A stretch of DNA of 64,000 bases from a virus: IMG/VR virus record IMGVR_UViG_3300044530_000622, positions 1 through 64,000 of that record; one strand, given 5' to 3'. Made by a program: the position numbers and the translations under genes. The notes beneath the pieces were generated by a model. It made no database searches, was not told where the DNA came from, and was given only the letters and a program-made list of their open reading frames with translations. Below are positions 33,290 to 41,676 of this stretch, piece by piece. The number at the start of each line of letters is the position of its first letter. The first letter of the stretch is position 1.

Positions 33290-34166
33290 TTGTTTAGTAG
33301 TAACTTTTGGCTTCTTTGGAGATATTATCTTCGCAACATCCTTAGCTGAAAAGCTAAAAGGAGAAGGTTATTCTCAAGTAGATTACTTAATCGGCTTTCC
33401 ACAAGTAGCTCAATTAGTTGAGAACAATCCATTTATAGATAGGGTCTTTATATCACAAATACCAGGCCCTAAACCTTATCATCCCTGTACTGGGAATAAT
33501 TACAGCAAGGTTATTGAGTTAGGAGCTTTAGACTATCAAATTACTCCTTGCGAACAATACCAACAGCAAGCCGGCTTTGAAGAATTATCCTCCGGGTATG
33601 TAGTTTACACCACTCCGGAATATGATGCTATTGCTAGAGATGTTGTTGTTGAATTAAGACAGACAGGTAACAAACCAGTTCTTGCTTTTATGACTAATTG
33701 GCAACCAAAGACTTACCTATTTACTCCTGAGCAGTATGAAGCAGGTGTAGATGTTCCAAACCTAGGTTACGGAGGAGCACATAGAGACATTCAATACATA
33801 GTAAACGAACTGCAGGAGCATTTTACTTTATACCCAATCGGTGTTGGAGATGCCAACCAGCAACAGACTTTATATTTGCCAGATGATGATCAAAAATCAC
33901 TTTTGTTTGAAGCTTCTATAATGAAGCATTGTGTTGCATTTATCGGAACTGATGGAGGATTAGCTACAATTGCTGCAGGAGTAGGGACTAAGACTGTAAT
34001 TACAGGCGACTTTAATTTACAGCTTTACGGTTGGAATGGAGTGTTAAAGCAGATTAAACAGCCTCGTTTAGGTCCTAGAGAATATTTTGGAGATCCTCAT
34101 ACGGTACTAGATGCCTACTTAGCCGATAAAGAAGTTGCAAATCATATAATAAATTTGCTATCATAG
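33276..34166 (+). CDS. GT9 (heptosyltransferase-like) glycosyltransferase
   Basis: 296 aa from ATG 33276. FGFFGDIIFATSLAEKL is the GT9 N-terminal glycine loop, and FIGTDGGLATIAAGVGTKTV replaces the usual GTDTGxxHLAAALG donor motif. Probably transfers a heptose or related sugar from an ADP/GDP donor. Confidence 0.78.
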   Translation: MSNTNCLVVTFGFFGDIIFATSLAEKLKGEGYSQVDYLIGFPQVAQLVENNPFIDRVFISQIPGPKPYHPCTGNNYSKVIELGALDYQITPCEQYQQQAGFEELSSGYVVYTTPEYDAIARDVVVELRQTGNKPVLAFMTNWQPKTYLFTPEQYEAGVDVPNLGYGGAHRDIQYIVNELQEHFTLYPIGVGDANQQQTLYLPDDDQKSLLFEASIMKHCVAFIGTDGGLATIAAGVGTKTVITGDFNLQLYGWNGVLKQIKQPRLGPREYFGDPHTVLDAYLADKEVANHIINLLS

Positions 34167-34169
34167 TAT

Positions 34170-34865
34170 ATGAAAATAATCTATAGAATATCCGATTCAG
34201 GTTATAGCAAAGTAAAACCAGTTTACATAAACAATGAGGCCTGTCTGAAGAATGCTATCCAGACCTTCCCTTGGTTTGATAACGACTGGACTATCCTTGC
34301 AGATAATATCTCAGAAGAGACTAACGATATGATTCAAAAGCATAGCCCTAGAAACTTTATTGAGTATATTTCTGTCGGTCATGGAGCAGGTACCTTTAAC
34401 TTGGCTTTAGATGAAGCGCTGCAATTACCGGATGAAGAAGTTGTTTACTTCCTAGAGAATGATTACTTACATAAACCAAACTCAGATAAAATTATTAAAG
34501 AAGGTTTGCAATTAGGAGCTTCGTTCATATCTTTATATGATCATCCTGATAAGTATCTACCGCCATCCCGAGGAGGGAATCCCTACTGTGAAGGAGGAGC
34601 AGAAGATACTCGAGTATACTTAACGGAATCAACTCATTGGAAGATAACAAACTCAACTACTATGACCTTTGCAGCTACAGTCTCAACATTAAAGAGAACA
34701 GAAGAAACTCTCCGTAAGTATACTCAAGGAAGCTATCCTGAGGACTTTAAAATGTTCTTAGATTTGAGAGAGCAGGGAGAGTTATTAATAAGCTCTATTC
34801 CCGGGTATGCAACTCATGGAGAGACAGCTTGGCTATCACCTCTAACAGATTGGAGCTTAGTATGA
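34170..34865 (+). CDS. Putative glycosyltransferase, 231 aa
   Basis: Begins KIIYRISDSGYSKVKPVY. FLENDYLHKP is an ExDY metal-type motif, followed by a Gly/Pro-rich active-site loop (PPSRGGNPYCEGG) and THGETAWLSPL at the end. The pattern suggests a GT-A enzyme, but I cannot name the family. ATGA overlap with the next gene. Confidence 0.58.
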   Translation: MKIIYRISDSGYSKVKPVYINNEACLKNAIQTFPWFDNDWTILADNISEETNDMIQKHSPRNFIEYISVGHGAGTFNLALDEALQLPDEEVVYFLENDYLHKPNSDKIIKEGLQLGASFISLYDHPDKYLPPSRGGNPYCEGGAEDTRVYLTESTHWKITNSTTMTFAATVSTLKRTEETLRKYTQGSYPEDFKMFLDLREQGELLISSIPGYATHGETAWLSPLTDWSLV

Positions 34866-35617
34866 TCTCAGTAATCATCCCTACATATAAAGAGCCTGAA
34901 ACGCTGGACTTATGTTTAAGATCAGCCATTAACGGACAGAGGTTAAACAACCAAATTATAGTAGTGGTAGATGGGTTCTATGAGGTTAATAAGGAGGTTC
35001 TTGATAGGTATAAAGACTCTGTTGAGATTCTAGTTTTAGAAGAGAACGTCGGGCTTTGCCGGGCAACTAACTTAGGAGTTTATAATGCTAAGTTTGATAA
35101 GATTCTGATTGTAAATGATGATAATGTCTTTCCGGATGTATGGGATCAAGTGTTACTTGAGGAATATAAACCCGGATATGTATTAGCTCCTAATCAAATC
35201 GAGCCTTCTCCTTCTATCTTCAGACAATTCCATATTAAGGATCTAGGAAGAGATCCTAAAACGTTTGACCTACAAACTTACTGGGATTACGAAAATTCAG
35301 TCAGGGAGGGTAAAACAGAAGAATCGGGATCAACTTTACCGATCTTTATGAACAAATATGATTACATAAGATTAGGCGGATGGGATGAAAATTATGAAGC
35401 AGGTATGGTAGCTGATTGGGATTTCTTTTTAAAATGTGCTATATCAGATTTAAAAATGGTTAGAACATATAATTGTCACTTTTACCATTTTGCTTCCATT
35501 TCAACTAACGGCGAAAAAAGACTGCAGGCAGAACAAAAAGGACACGAGTATGCAAAATACAAATGGAGTAGCTATATTTATTCTCATCCAGAAACTAATT
35601 TAAAATTTATACTATGA
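34862..35617 (+). CDS. GT2 glycosyltransferase
   Basis: 251 aa from ATG 34862. Classic family 2: SVIIPTYKEPETLDLCLRSA, NVGLCRATNLGV, IVNDDNVFPDV (DXD-type) and GGWDENYEAGMVADWDFFL (acceptor/catalytic Asp). Last transferase of the cluster. Confidence 0.85.
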   Translation: MISVIIPTYKEPETLDLCLRSAINGQRLNNQIIVVVDGFYEVNKEVLDRYKDSVEILVLEENVGLCRATNLGVYNAKFDKILIVNDDNVFPDVWDQVLLEEYKPGYVLAPNQIEPSPSIFRQFHIKDLGRDPKTFDLQTYWDYENSVREGKTEESGSTLPIFMNKYDYIRLGGWDENYEAGMVADWDFFLKCAISDLKMVRTYNCHFYHFASISTNGEKRLQAEQKGHEYAKYKWSSYIYSHPETNLKFIL

Positions 35618-35931
35618 AGAAAATAGATGAGCCAATCTACCTCGAAGTTTATTTTGAGGACGAAGAAGATATTGAACAAAGCTTTGCCGAAACTCTCAAG
35701 ACTCCTGAGTTCAAAGAAGTTATTAAGTTGAGAGTATTAGAAAGAATCACCGATGCAATCAATGATGGAAGAGACGAACTAGTCTTATTTAGAATGGTTT
35801 ACTATGGATTAGATCTTTCAGTCGAGAGGAAGCAGTTCAAGAAATTATTAAACCTTATTCTAACTATTTATCAGCAGGAAGAAGATTACTTAAAATGTGT
35901 TGAAATTAAAAACCTAATAGATAAAATATGA
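35614..35931 (+). CDS. Small helical protein with C-terminal YLKCVEIKNLI motif
   Basis: 105 aa, acidic N-terminus (YFEDEEDIEQSF) and a C-terminal helix LTIYQQEEDYLKCVEIKNLI. The Tyr/Cys/Ile pattern recurs at the ends of the products at 37587 and 56668. Similar short proteins occur in T4-like phages; function unknown. Chains into the next gene through ATGA. Confidence 0.55.
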   Translation: MKKIDEPIYLEVYFEDEEDIEQSFAETLKTPEFKEVIKLRVLERITDAINDGRDELVLFRMVYYGLDLSVERKQFKKLLNLILTIYQQEEDYLKCVEIKNLIDKI

Positions 35932-36098
35932 AATTCGGATTCTATAGAAAGAATGATCCTAACAAGGAGGTAATAATGACCCAAGCAGCTGAAACTATGC
36001 AGCAAGCAGTTAGCTTCTTTGCAGCAATGAAAGGCTTACCAGTCGAACAATTTTTAGAGATATTCTCAGTTACAAATATAAAATCACGTCTTAGATAA
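35928..36098 (+). CDS. Small hypothetical protein, 56 aa
   Basis: Overlaps the previous stop. KEVIMTQAAETMQQAVSFF then KGLPVEQFLEIF: two short helices, no cysteines. Support comes from coupling and a protein-like composition. Unknown. Confidence 0.5.
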   Translation: MKFGFYRKNDPNKEVIMTQAAETMQQAVSFFAAMKGLPVEQFLEIFSVTNIKSRLR

Positions 36099-36102
36099 TC
36101 TT

Positions 36103-36501
36103 ATGGAAGGTTTTGAAAGTATTAAGAAGGGTCTTGAAAAGGCTCTTGGGGTTAGGTTTAAAGTTATTGATATAACAGAGGATGGAATCTTGGAAGAAGA
36201 AAAGAAACTCTTCACCAAGATGATTAATCATTTAGAGAAGTTAGTTACTAACGAGCATAAAACATTCACTCAGACAGGGATCGATACCTCAACTATCGTT
36301 GCTCCATACTGGACTATGATGGAAGAGATGTTAAGCTTTGCCTTTAATGAAGAGGTTGCTAGTATTGTTTGGTGGTATGTTTATGAGAGAAAGAATGCAG
36401 CTGGAGATATAATGGCCTGGGAGGATGAAGATGGAACAGAATACTTCTTTAAGACTCCCGGAGATCTTTATGAGCTAATTGTTTTTAAGTTCGACTTATA
36501 A
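36103..36501 (+). CDS. Hypothetical protein, 132 aa
   Basis: Four bases after the previous stop. Helical, with an aromatic core (YWTMMEEMLSFAF; VWWYVYERKN) and an acidic C-terminal stretch (AWEDEDGTEYFF). Phage proteins of this form are common and uncharacterised. The stop is followed by a promoter. Confidence 0.58.
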   Translation: MEGFESIKKGLEKALGVRFKVIDITEDGILEEEKKLFTKMINHLEKLVTNEHKTFTQTGIDTSTIVAPYWTMMEEMLSFAFNEEVASIVWWYVYERKNAAGDIMAWEDEDGTEYFFKTPGDLYELIVFKFDL

Positions 36502-36504
36502 AAC

Positions 36505-36535
36505 TTGCTATTCCCTAAAGAAATTCATATATTAT
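36505..36535 (+). promoter_or_regulatory. Promoter for the DksA-like gene
   Basis: TTG 36505, 20 bases, TATATTAT 36528-36535, then a 21-base leader to ATG 36557. Confidence 0.55.
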
Positions 36536-36556
36536 AACAAAATAAAATAGTAAGTT

Positions 36557-36814
36557 ATGACAGTACAGTGTATTAAATGTAAAGAAGCAATCCCGGAAGG
36601 TCGATTGAAAGCACTTCCAAGTGCTACAACATGCGTTAGTTGTTCATCATCTAAGATGAAAAGATCTATCACAATAACAAAAGGAGAGGGTGAAGATACT
36701 TTCAACGACTTAGTTATCATGGAAGCAGATCAGTATGACCAAGTCTTTGGAAAGAAAAATCAATCAACATCAAACTTTCGGGATGATGAATTGATAGACA
36801 ATGACCAAGATTAA
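36557..36814 (+). CDS. DksA/TraR-type zinc-finger protein, 85 aa
   Basis: The four-cysteine finger CIKCKEAIPEGRLKALP...CVSCSSSK (residues 5-32) is the DksA/TraR C4 finger. DksA-like proteins enter the RNA polymerase secondary channel; phage versions can redirect transcription. The long coiled-coil arm of DksA is missing, so it may act by other contacts. Overlaps the next gene by 14 bases. Confidence 0.72.
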   Translation: MTVQCIKCKEAIPEGRLKALPSATTCVSCSSSKMKRSITITKGEGEDTFNDLVIMEADQYDQVFGKKNQSTSNFRDDELIDNDQD

Positions 36815-37433
36815 GTTTCTATCTAAGGATATGGTCTTATCGGCGATGAGCCGAACTAGATCTAACCGAGCAGCTGCCCGGTATCTTTCAGTATCTTTTG
36901 TGCATTATAAAAAATATGCTAAACAATACAAGGATGAAGCACTAGGAATATCTCTATGGGAAAAGCATAAAAACCAATCCGGTACAGGCATTCCAAAGTT
37001 CTTAACAGGTAAATCAGATGAACCATCTTTATTGGATATCGTAGAAGGTAATGCATCACCGCATTCCTTTACACCGGCAAAGATAAAAGATCGAATGATC
37101 ACTGAAGGTTACCTACTAGAGGAATGTTACAATTGCCATTTTAGTGAGAGGAGAGTCCTTGATTACAAAATGCCTCTCCTTATGCACTTTAAGGATGGTA
37201 ATAAAAAGAACTACCGAGCAGAAAACTTAGACCTACTTTGCTACAATTGCTTCTTCTTAACAGTAGGAGACGTATTTGAAAATAAACAAATACAAGGACT
37301 TGAAGATCACGTAACTATTTATAAGCAGGAAGAACCTAGCTGGGAACTTGACGAATACCAACTTCAGAGATTAAAAGAGTTGGGATTGACAGATGAAGAA
37401 CCGAAGCAGGATGATTTCATCAGCCGCTTATGA
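36801..37433 (+). CDS. HTH-HNH endonuclease-like protein, 210 aa
   Basis: N-terminal helix-turn-helix-like region (LSAMSRTRSNRAAARYLSVS), then a treble-clef HNH candidate: CYNCHF near residue 110 and LLMHFKDGNKKNYRAENLDL followed by CYNCFF (two CxxC pairs). Could be a free-standing endonuclease or a DNA-binding component of packaging. A metal-dependent role is likely; precise job unknown. Confidence 0.65.
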   Translation: MTKIKFLSKDMVLSAMSRTRSNRAAARYLSVSFVHYKKYAKQYKDEALGISLWEKHKNQSGTGIPKFLTGKSDEPSLLDIVEGNASPHSFTPAKIKDRMITEGYLLEECYNCHFSERRVLDYKMPLLMHFKDGNKKNYRAENLDLLCYNCFFLTVGDVFENKQIQGLEDHVTIYKQEEPSWELDEYQLQRLKELGLTDEEPKQDDFISRL

Positions 37434-37585
37434 AGAAGACAAAGCACGAAAAGATCCTAGAGAATAAGGAAAAAGAGAAGAGAAAGCATTTGGAGAGAAT
37501 TGCAACCGAAATGCTCAAAGCAGATGAGAAAGCCACTCAGATGAAAAAATACACCCTAAAAAGAAATCCCCTTGATTTATTCTGA
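37430..37585 (+). CDS. Lysine-rich helical peptide, 51 aa
   Basis: Starts inside the previous stop (ATGA) and ends 1 base before the next gene. Very basic helix (KHEKILENKEKEKRKHLERI) with a short hydrophobic end. Possible nucleic-acid or protein binder. Confidence 0.45.
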   Translation: MKKTKHEKILENKEKEKRKHLERIATEMLKADEKATQMKKYTLKRNPLDLF

Positions 37586-37586
37586 G

Positions 37587-37907
37587 ATGAGAACATATAA
37601 GGTTAAGTCTGAAGCAGATTTTATGGAAAGAGTTAAGCAAGGAGATGCCAAGCTTGCCTCTATTATATGTACTGCAATTATAGCTAATCTAGATTGTACT
37701 AAGAAGCATGTGCATATTATCTCAGTAGAGATGGAAGATGAAGAAGAATTTTATGATTTAACTTGCAATCCTGAAGAATTTATCGTTACTTTAGAGAAGA
37801 ATTTAAAAGTACTGGTAGATAATGAATTATACGAACAATGCCGGGAAGTAGTTGAAGCAATAAAACATTTAAAACAAAAAGAAATAAGTTATGAAAAATC
37901 TAATTAG
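37587..37907 (+). CDS. Small helical protein with C-terminal YEQCREVVEAI motif
   Basis: 106 aa from ATG 37587. Mixed N-terminal domain (SEADFMERVKQGDAKLASII) and a terminal helix NLKVLVDNELYEQCREVVEAIK that parallels the ends of the 35614 and 56668 products. Unknown function. Confidence 0.55.
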   Translation: MRTYKVKSEADFMERVKQGDAKLASIICTAIIANLDCTKKHVHIISVEMEDEEEFYDLTCNPEEFIVTLEKNLKVLVDNELYEQCREVVEAIKHLKQKEISYEKSN

Positions 37908-38208
37908 TACAGAACAAAAAGACAAGTTGAAAGTTATCTTCAACCGATTTATGAACGTTGCAATTGTTACTGCAACCTTAATTGGAGGCTTTGGTCTCGG
38001 TTACTACTTCAATGAATTGAAGATGAAACCTAAAGCAGTTAATGAAACTATCTTGAATAAAGAAGTTCGAATCGCAATCGATTCAGAAGACAAATTGATT
38101 ATGATGGATCGCAAGACTGGTAGCTATACTATTTATAGTGACTCAATCGGACGAATTATCTTTAAGATGTATGCTTCTAAGATTGCTAGTCCGGTATCAA
38201 CTAAATAA
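37891..38208 (+). CDS. Single-span membrane protein, 105 aa
   Basis: TM segment at residues 22-42 (MNVAIVTATLIGGFGLGYYF) and an extracytoplasmic beta-rich domain (VRIAIDSEDKLIMMDRKTG). Placed directly before a lytic transglycosylase, it could belong to a lysis or envelope module, but the sequence shows no spanin or holin signature. Confidence 0.55.
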   Translation: MKNLISTEQKDKLKVIFNRFMNVAIVTATLIGGFGLGYYFNELKMKPKAVNETILNKEVRIAIDSEDKLIMMDRKTGSYTIYSDSIGRIIFKMYASKIASPVSTK

Positions 38209-38216
38209 ACTAAAGG

Positions 38217-38744
38217 ATGTTTGCTAAAGTAAGAAACTGGTATTTAATTATTCTCTTGGGAGTTATTGGGTTGATGTATATTAACTTCAATCAACGCCTG
38301 GATTACTTTGAAGAACGTTTAGATTTAGCTAACGGAACTATCTCACTCCAGATGTATGAGTCGATTGAGCACTGGAGTGATAGTTTAAAGATACCGAAGC
38401 ATATTGCATACAACGTTGCTTACTTAGAGACTAGATACCAAGGTCCTTTTGATTTTGATTATAACCCATACCAGACCTCATTCGCAGGTGCTGTTGGTCC
38501 GATGCAGATTATTACTCGATGGGCTAGGCCTTATGTTAGGAAGCGATTGAGTGAGAAAGAATTAAAGACTAATATTGATTTGAATGTTAAGATCAGTATG
38601 CAGATGCTCCGTAAGTGGTACTCAATGCATGGTGATTGGATGTTAGCATGCGGTGCTTATAACTCCGGCCGACCTATCAGAAACGGTTACGCTCAGTACG
38701 CAGCATCAAATAAGGACTATAAAAATAAATGGATTAAAATATGA
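38217..38744 (+). CDS. Membrane-anchored lytic transglycosylase
   Basis: 175 aa. N-terminal signal-anchor (WYLIILLGVIGLMYINF), then the SLT fold: YLETRY (catalytic Glu in VAYLETRYQG), GAVGPMQIITRWA and ACGAYNSGRP. Cleaves the glycan backbone of peptidoglycan; as an anchored enzyme it probably acts during lysis or local wall opening. Preceded by another membrane protein, followed by a coupled mini-gene. Confidence 0.85.
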   Translation: MFAKVRNWYLIILLGVIGLMYINFNQRLDYFEERLDLANGTISLQMYESIEHWSDSLKIPKHIAYNVAYLETRYQGPFDFDYNPYQTSFAGAVGPMQIITRWARPYVRKRLSEKELKTNIDLNVKISMQMLRKWYSMHGDWMLACGAYNSGRPIRNGYAQYAASNKDYKNKWIKI

Positions 38745-38860
38745 GCAAAACATCAAACCACCAAAAGCTACACGTTTTGAAAACATGGTTAGACTCCTTT
38801 AAGACAAGGAAGCCAAAGCCTGTGATGAAAAAGACCTACGTAGCTTATGAAGAAGATTAA
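38741..38860 (+). CDS. Basic mini-protein, 39 aa
   Basis: ATG overlaps the transglycosylase stop (ATGA) and the frame ends inside the next gene's start. Sequence LHVLKTWLDSFKTRKPKPV is basic with one amphipathic helix. Weakly supported. Confidence 0.4.
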   Translation: MSKTSNHQKLHVLKTWLDSFKTRKPKPVMKKTYVAYEED

Positions 38861-39053
38861 GAAAACACCTCAAGAGCACCCTGAAGAGATTGAAAGCTTC
38901 AGTCATGTATTTGAATCAATGGAAGACGAACTGCTGGTAGAGATGGCTCTCATTTACCCTCAACAGCTGCGTGACTTATGTGTATTCCTTTGCTTAGATT
39001 ACCAGATGGCAGAGGAAGAAATGCAGTTTAAATCAGTTCGTTATAAAAACTAA
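38847..39053 (+). CDS. Small acidic hypothetical protein, 68 aa
   Basis: Helical acidic protein (EEIESFSHVFESMEDELLVEM) with two Cys in a hydrophobic helix (DLCVFLCLDY). No family. Four bases precede the next ATG. Confidence 0.5.
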   Translation: MKKIKKTPQEHPEEIESFSHVFESMEDELLVEMALIYPQQLRDLCVFLCLDYQMAEEEMQFKSVRYKN

Positions 39054-39057
39054 AGTT

Positions 39058-39264
39058 ATGACATTAAAGGAAAAATATAAACTAGGTAGAAAATTTGCAA
39101 AAGAAGGTAACATTGCACAAGCAGATAGAATGTTTGATTTATGTATTGTTCACCTATCGAAAGAAACCATAAACGGACTCCAGGAGATTGAAGGAATAAG
39201 AATAGATCTTTGGAAGACTAGAGTTTGGACTGCAGTAGAAAAAGCTGGCTTACTCCCAGATTAA
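39058..39264 (+). CDS. Small TPR-like helical protein, 68 aa
   Basis: Helix pair (LKEKYKLGRKFAKEGNIAQADRM) reminiscent of a single TPR hairpin. The C-terminus ends in AVEKAGLLPD. Unknown partner. Confidence 0.5.
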   Translation: MTLKEKYKLGRKFAKEGNIAQADRMFDLCIVHLSKETINGLQEIEGIRIDLWKTRVWTAVEKAGLLPD

Positions 39265-39279
39265 TTCGTATCTTTAGGC
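39265..39279 (+). promoter_or_regulatory. Promoter for 39280
   Basis: TTCGTATCTTTAGGC directly abuts ATG 39280; upstream at the expected 20-base distance the sequence reads CTGG rather than TTG, so the upstream element is weak. Confidence 0.5.
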
Positions 39280-39606
39280 ATGGGAGAAAAAAGAGGCAAT
39301 ACTGGTAAATTAGAATTTGATTTTAATACCGCATGGGCACATGAAATTCAAATGAATAACGGTAAGTGGTACCGAGCATTAGATATTGATTTCAGATCGT
39401 TTAATGGACCGAGAAGAATCTCTGGCCCGAAAGGGATAGCATTAGGAGAGCATTTAGGTAGCGAGACTTTCGAGTATAATGGTCCTGTATACTTCTATAA
39501 GACTAATATCCGCTGTAATCCTCACGAGCATGAGAAAGGTAAGATCATCTACCAAGGAGGAGAGACTAGAGTAGAAGCAGAAAGAACTTCCGTTGCTGGA
39601 TTATAA
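39280..39606 (+). CDS. Hypothetical protein, 108 aa, leaderless
   Basis: The ATG immediately follows the promoter motif. Beta-rich (GKWYRALDIDFRSFNGPRRI; SETFEYNGPVYFYKTNIRC) with one internal Cys and His cluster (NPHEHEKG). The sequence is protein-like but unfamiliar. Ends just before the folE promoter. Confidence 0.55.
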   Translation: MGEKRGNTGKLEFDFNTAWAHEIQMNNGKWYRALDIDFRSFNGPRRISGPKGIALGEHLGSETFEYNGPVYFYKTNIRCNPHEHEKGKIIYQGGETRVEAERTSVAGL

Positions 39607-39607
39607 G

Positions 39608-39638
39608 TTGCATACTAAAACAAAAGTTACTATATTAT
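39608..39638 (+). promoter_or_regulatory. Promoter for the folE-dpdA unit
   Basis: TTG 39608, 20 bases, TATATTAT 39631-39638, ATG 39643. Drives the DNA-modification genes. Confidence 0.55.
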
Positions 39639-39642
39639 ATTT

Positions 39643-40320
39643 ATGGATTTAAAAGAATTTTCAGACGGTCTTGAATTAGCGAGCATGGGCTTTGCTAACG
39701 GCAAGGCACCCGGTTATCCGTTCACCGAAAAAGAGAAATGGAAGATGGTTGATAAGGCAGCAGATGCTTACGGAAAGTTTCTAGATGCATTAGGTTGTGA
39801 TTGGAAGAATGATCCTAACTCTTCTGATACTCCTCGCAGGGTAGCAAAAGCATACGTATTCGATTTATGGAAAGGACGTTACGATATGATGGATAACGTT
39901 ACTGCATTTCCTTCAGATGGATACGACGGAATGGTATTTGAAGGCAATATTCCAATTACCTCTATGTGTTCTCATCATCACCAAACAATCCAAGGCCGGG
40001 TTCATATCGGTTACATTCCTTCTCCAGAAGGTAAGGTTGTCGGTTTATCAAAGCTAAATAGGATTGTTGAATACTTCGGAAGAAGAGGAACAATCCAAGA
40101 ACAATATACAGTTGCAGTCCATAACGCAGTGAATAAGATTTGTGAAGGTAATCAGGGAGTAGCTGTAATGGTCGAAGCAACCCACAATTGCGTATCTTGC
40201 AGAGGAGTAAAGCATGCAGGAGCTTCTATGAAAACTTCAAAGTTATCAGGATGCTTCATGATGGAAGATTCAGCAAGAGCAGAGTTTTACGAATTCGTTA
40301 AAGGATATAGCTGCAAGTAA
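39643..40320 (+). CDS. folE: GTP cyclohydrolase I (FolE)
   Basis: Opens GTP to dihydroneopterin triphosphate, the first step of preQ0 synthesis and of folate. 225 aa, the normal length. Zinc ligands: MCSHHHQ (Cys109 and following His) and HNCVSCRGVKHAG (second Cys); GLSKLNRIVEYFGRR is the signature block. First gene of the dpd unit, sharing one base with the transglycosylase. Confidence 0.93.
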   Translation: MDLKEFSDGLELASMGFANGKAPGYPFTEKEKWKMVDKAADAYGKFLDALGCDWKNDPNSSDTPRRVAKAYVFDLWKGRYDMMDNVTAFPSDGYDGMVFEGNIPITSMCSHHHQTIQGRVHIGYIPSPEGKVVGLSKLNRIVEYFGRRGTIQEQYTVAVHNAVNKICEGNQGVAVMVEATHNCVSCRGVKHAGASMKTSKLSGCFMMEDSARAEFYEFVKGYSCK

Positions 40321-41111
40321 TGATTAAGATAGCGCACGAATCTCCTATCGATTTATTCTCTTACGTTCAAACTAAGACTGATTACGATTACTGCTTAGTT
40401 CATTTGTTAGAGGAGAGTGAAGCCTATAAAGAAGCCTTTGTTGAAGCCTGTAAAGAACGAGAAGTTATTTTAGATAATTCAATCTTTGAATTAGGAGAGG
40501 CTTTTGATATGAAGAAGTTCTTCGAATGGAATAATAAGCTTGAGCCTACCTGGTACATCATCCCAGATGCTTTAGAGGATGCAAAGACAACAATCTTTAA
40601 TGCTTACGTATGGAATCAGTTTCATAGACCAACCGCTAAGGGTAAAAGTATTGCAGTAGTTCAAGGAAAGACTTATGAGGAGATCGTGGAATGCTATCAG
40701 ACTTTAGATGACAAGCTGGATGTTGATATGATTGCAATCTCTTTTGATTATTCTCTCTATGAAAAAATAGTTCCTAATCCGAACAAGCTTGTAAGCTGGA
40801 TGCTAGGAAGAGTTGCTTTGCTAGGCAGATTAGAGAAGGACGGTATTATTAATAAGCAAAAGCCTCACCACTTACTCGGTTGTGCATTACCTCAAGAAGG
40901 TCAGTTCTACAAAGGATATGATTGGATTTACTCAATGGATACTTCTAACCCAGTAGTACATGCTATTAAAGGAATTCCTTATCCTCACTCCGGGCTTAAG
41001 ACAAAAGAGTCTCAGAAGCTATTTGAATTAATTAACTACCCGGCAGACCAAATCAGCAAGCATAACTTAGATTGGAATATTGACGTCTTTAAAGCATGGT
41101 GGAATGGGTAA
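40320..41111 (+). CDS. dpdA: DpdA-like DNA 7-deazaguanine transglycosylase
   Basis: 263 aa, predicted TIM-barrel related to tRNA-guanine transglycosylase: VILDNSIFELGEAF, IIPDALEDAKTT, VVQGKTYEEIVECY, HHLLGCALPQEGQFY and WIYSMDTSNPVVHA, with acidic residues at positions expected for base exchange (Asp52 and the Asp of SMDTSNP). No TGT zinc motif, as in viral DpdA. It would swap guanine in DNA for preQ1 or a related base. Subfamily not decidable by eye. Encoded between folE and the formyltransferase. Confidence 0.8.
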   Translation: MIKIAHESPIDLFSYVQTKTDYDYCLVHLLEESEAYKEAFVEACKEREVILDNSIFELGEAFDMKKFFEWNNKLEPTWYIIPDALEDAKTTIFNAYVWNQFHRPTAKGKSIAVVQGKTYEEIVECYQTLDDKLDVDMIAISFDYSLYEKIVPNPNKLVSWMLGRVALLGRLEKDGIINKQKPHHLLGCALPQEGQFYKGYDWIYSMDTSNPVVHAIKGIPYPHSGLKTKESQKLFELINYPADQISKHNLDWNIDVFKAWWNG

Positions 41112-41649
41112 GTGGATTGCATTCTTCTCTCAGACTGGCAACGAGATTGCTGAAGTAAGTAATCATTTAGATCGATGGCCTGATGTTATTATTACCAATG
41201 AAAGACCGGCCCGGTTAAGGAAAATAAACCAAGAGGTGCTCTCTAAAAATATTATAACATTACCGAACCAACCAACCGTAGAAGACTACCGTAGCGTCTT
41301 AGCAGAAGCAATCGGTATTGATACATACGTGATCACCTTACATGGATGGTTAAGAGTAATACCTACAGAAGTGATTGAAGAGTATTCAACTATCTACAAT
41401 GGACATCCTGGTTTGATCACTAAATACCCTGAACTGAAAGGAAAAGATCCTCAGATGAAAGCCTGGAATCTAGATTTGAGTAGTTCCGGCTGTGTAATTC
41501 ATCAAGTAACAGCAGGAGTGGATGATGGTCCGGTAGTTAGATCTCAGCAGATAAGCATCAGGAACCTTACAATGGATGAAATGTTTCAGAAGCTGCATAA
41601 CATCTCAGTCGATATGTGGGTAAACTTTCTTAAAAGACATTGGCTTTAA
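41104..41649 (+). CDS. dpdN: PurN-fold formyltransferase, candidate dPreQ1 formyltransferase (DpdN)
   Basis: 181 aa from ATG 41104. Formyltransferase core with a complete Asn-His-Asp set: YNGHPGLITKYPEL (Asn99, His101), and VIHQVTAGVDDGPVV (Asp140). The family uses 10-formyl-tetrahydrofolate. Coupled to the DpdA-like gene and located next to queF, it matches the predicted enzyme that formylates preQ1 in DNA. The alternative, a sugar N-formyltransferase for the glycan cluster, is less likely from position. Confidence 0.75.
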   Translation: MGKWIAFFSQTGNEIAEVSNHLDRWPDVIITNERPARLRKINQEVLSKNIITLPNQPTVEDYRSVLAEAIGIDTYVITLHGWLRVIPTEVIEEYSTIYNGHPGLITKYPELKGKDPQMKAWNLDLSSSGCVIHQVTAGVDDGPVVRSQQISIRNLTMDEMFQKLHNISVDMWVNFLKRHWL

Positions 41650-41671
41650 TCAAATTAACTTCGTATATTAA
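41640..41671 (+). promoter_or_regulatory. Promoter for 41677
   Basis: TTG 41640, 21 bases, TATATTAA 41664-41671, ATG 41677. Confidence 0.5.
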
Positions 41672-41676
41672 TACTA

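Noticed and set aside
41104-41649. Formyltransferase as host-like purine synthesis PurN or Met-tRNA formyltransferase
   Set aside because: It overlaps dpdA and lies beside queF, far from any purine genes, and lacks the C-terminal tRNA-binding domain of Fmt; DpdN fits better.
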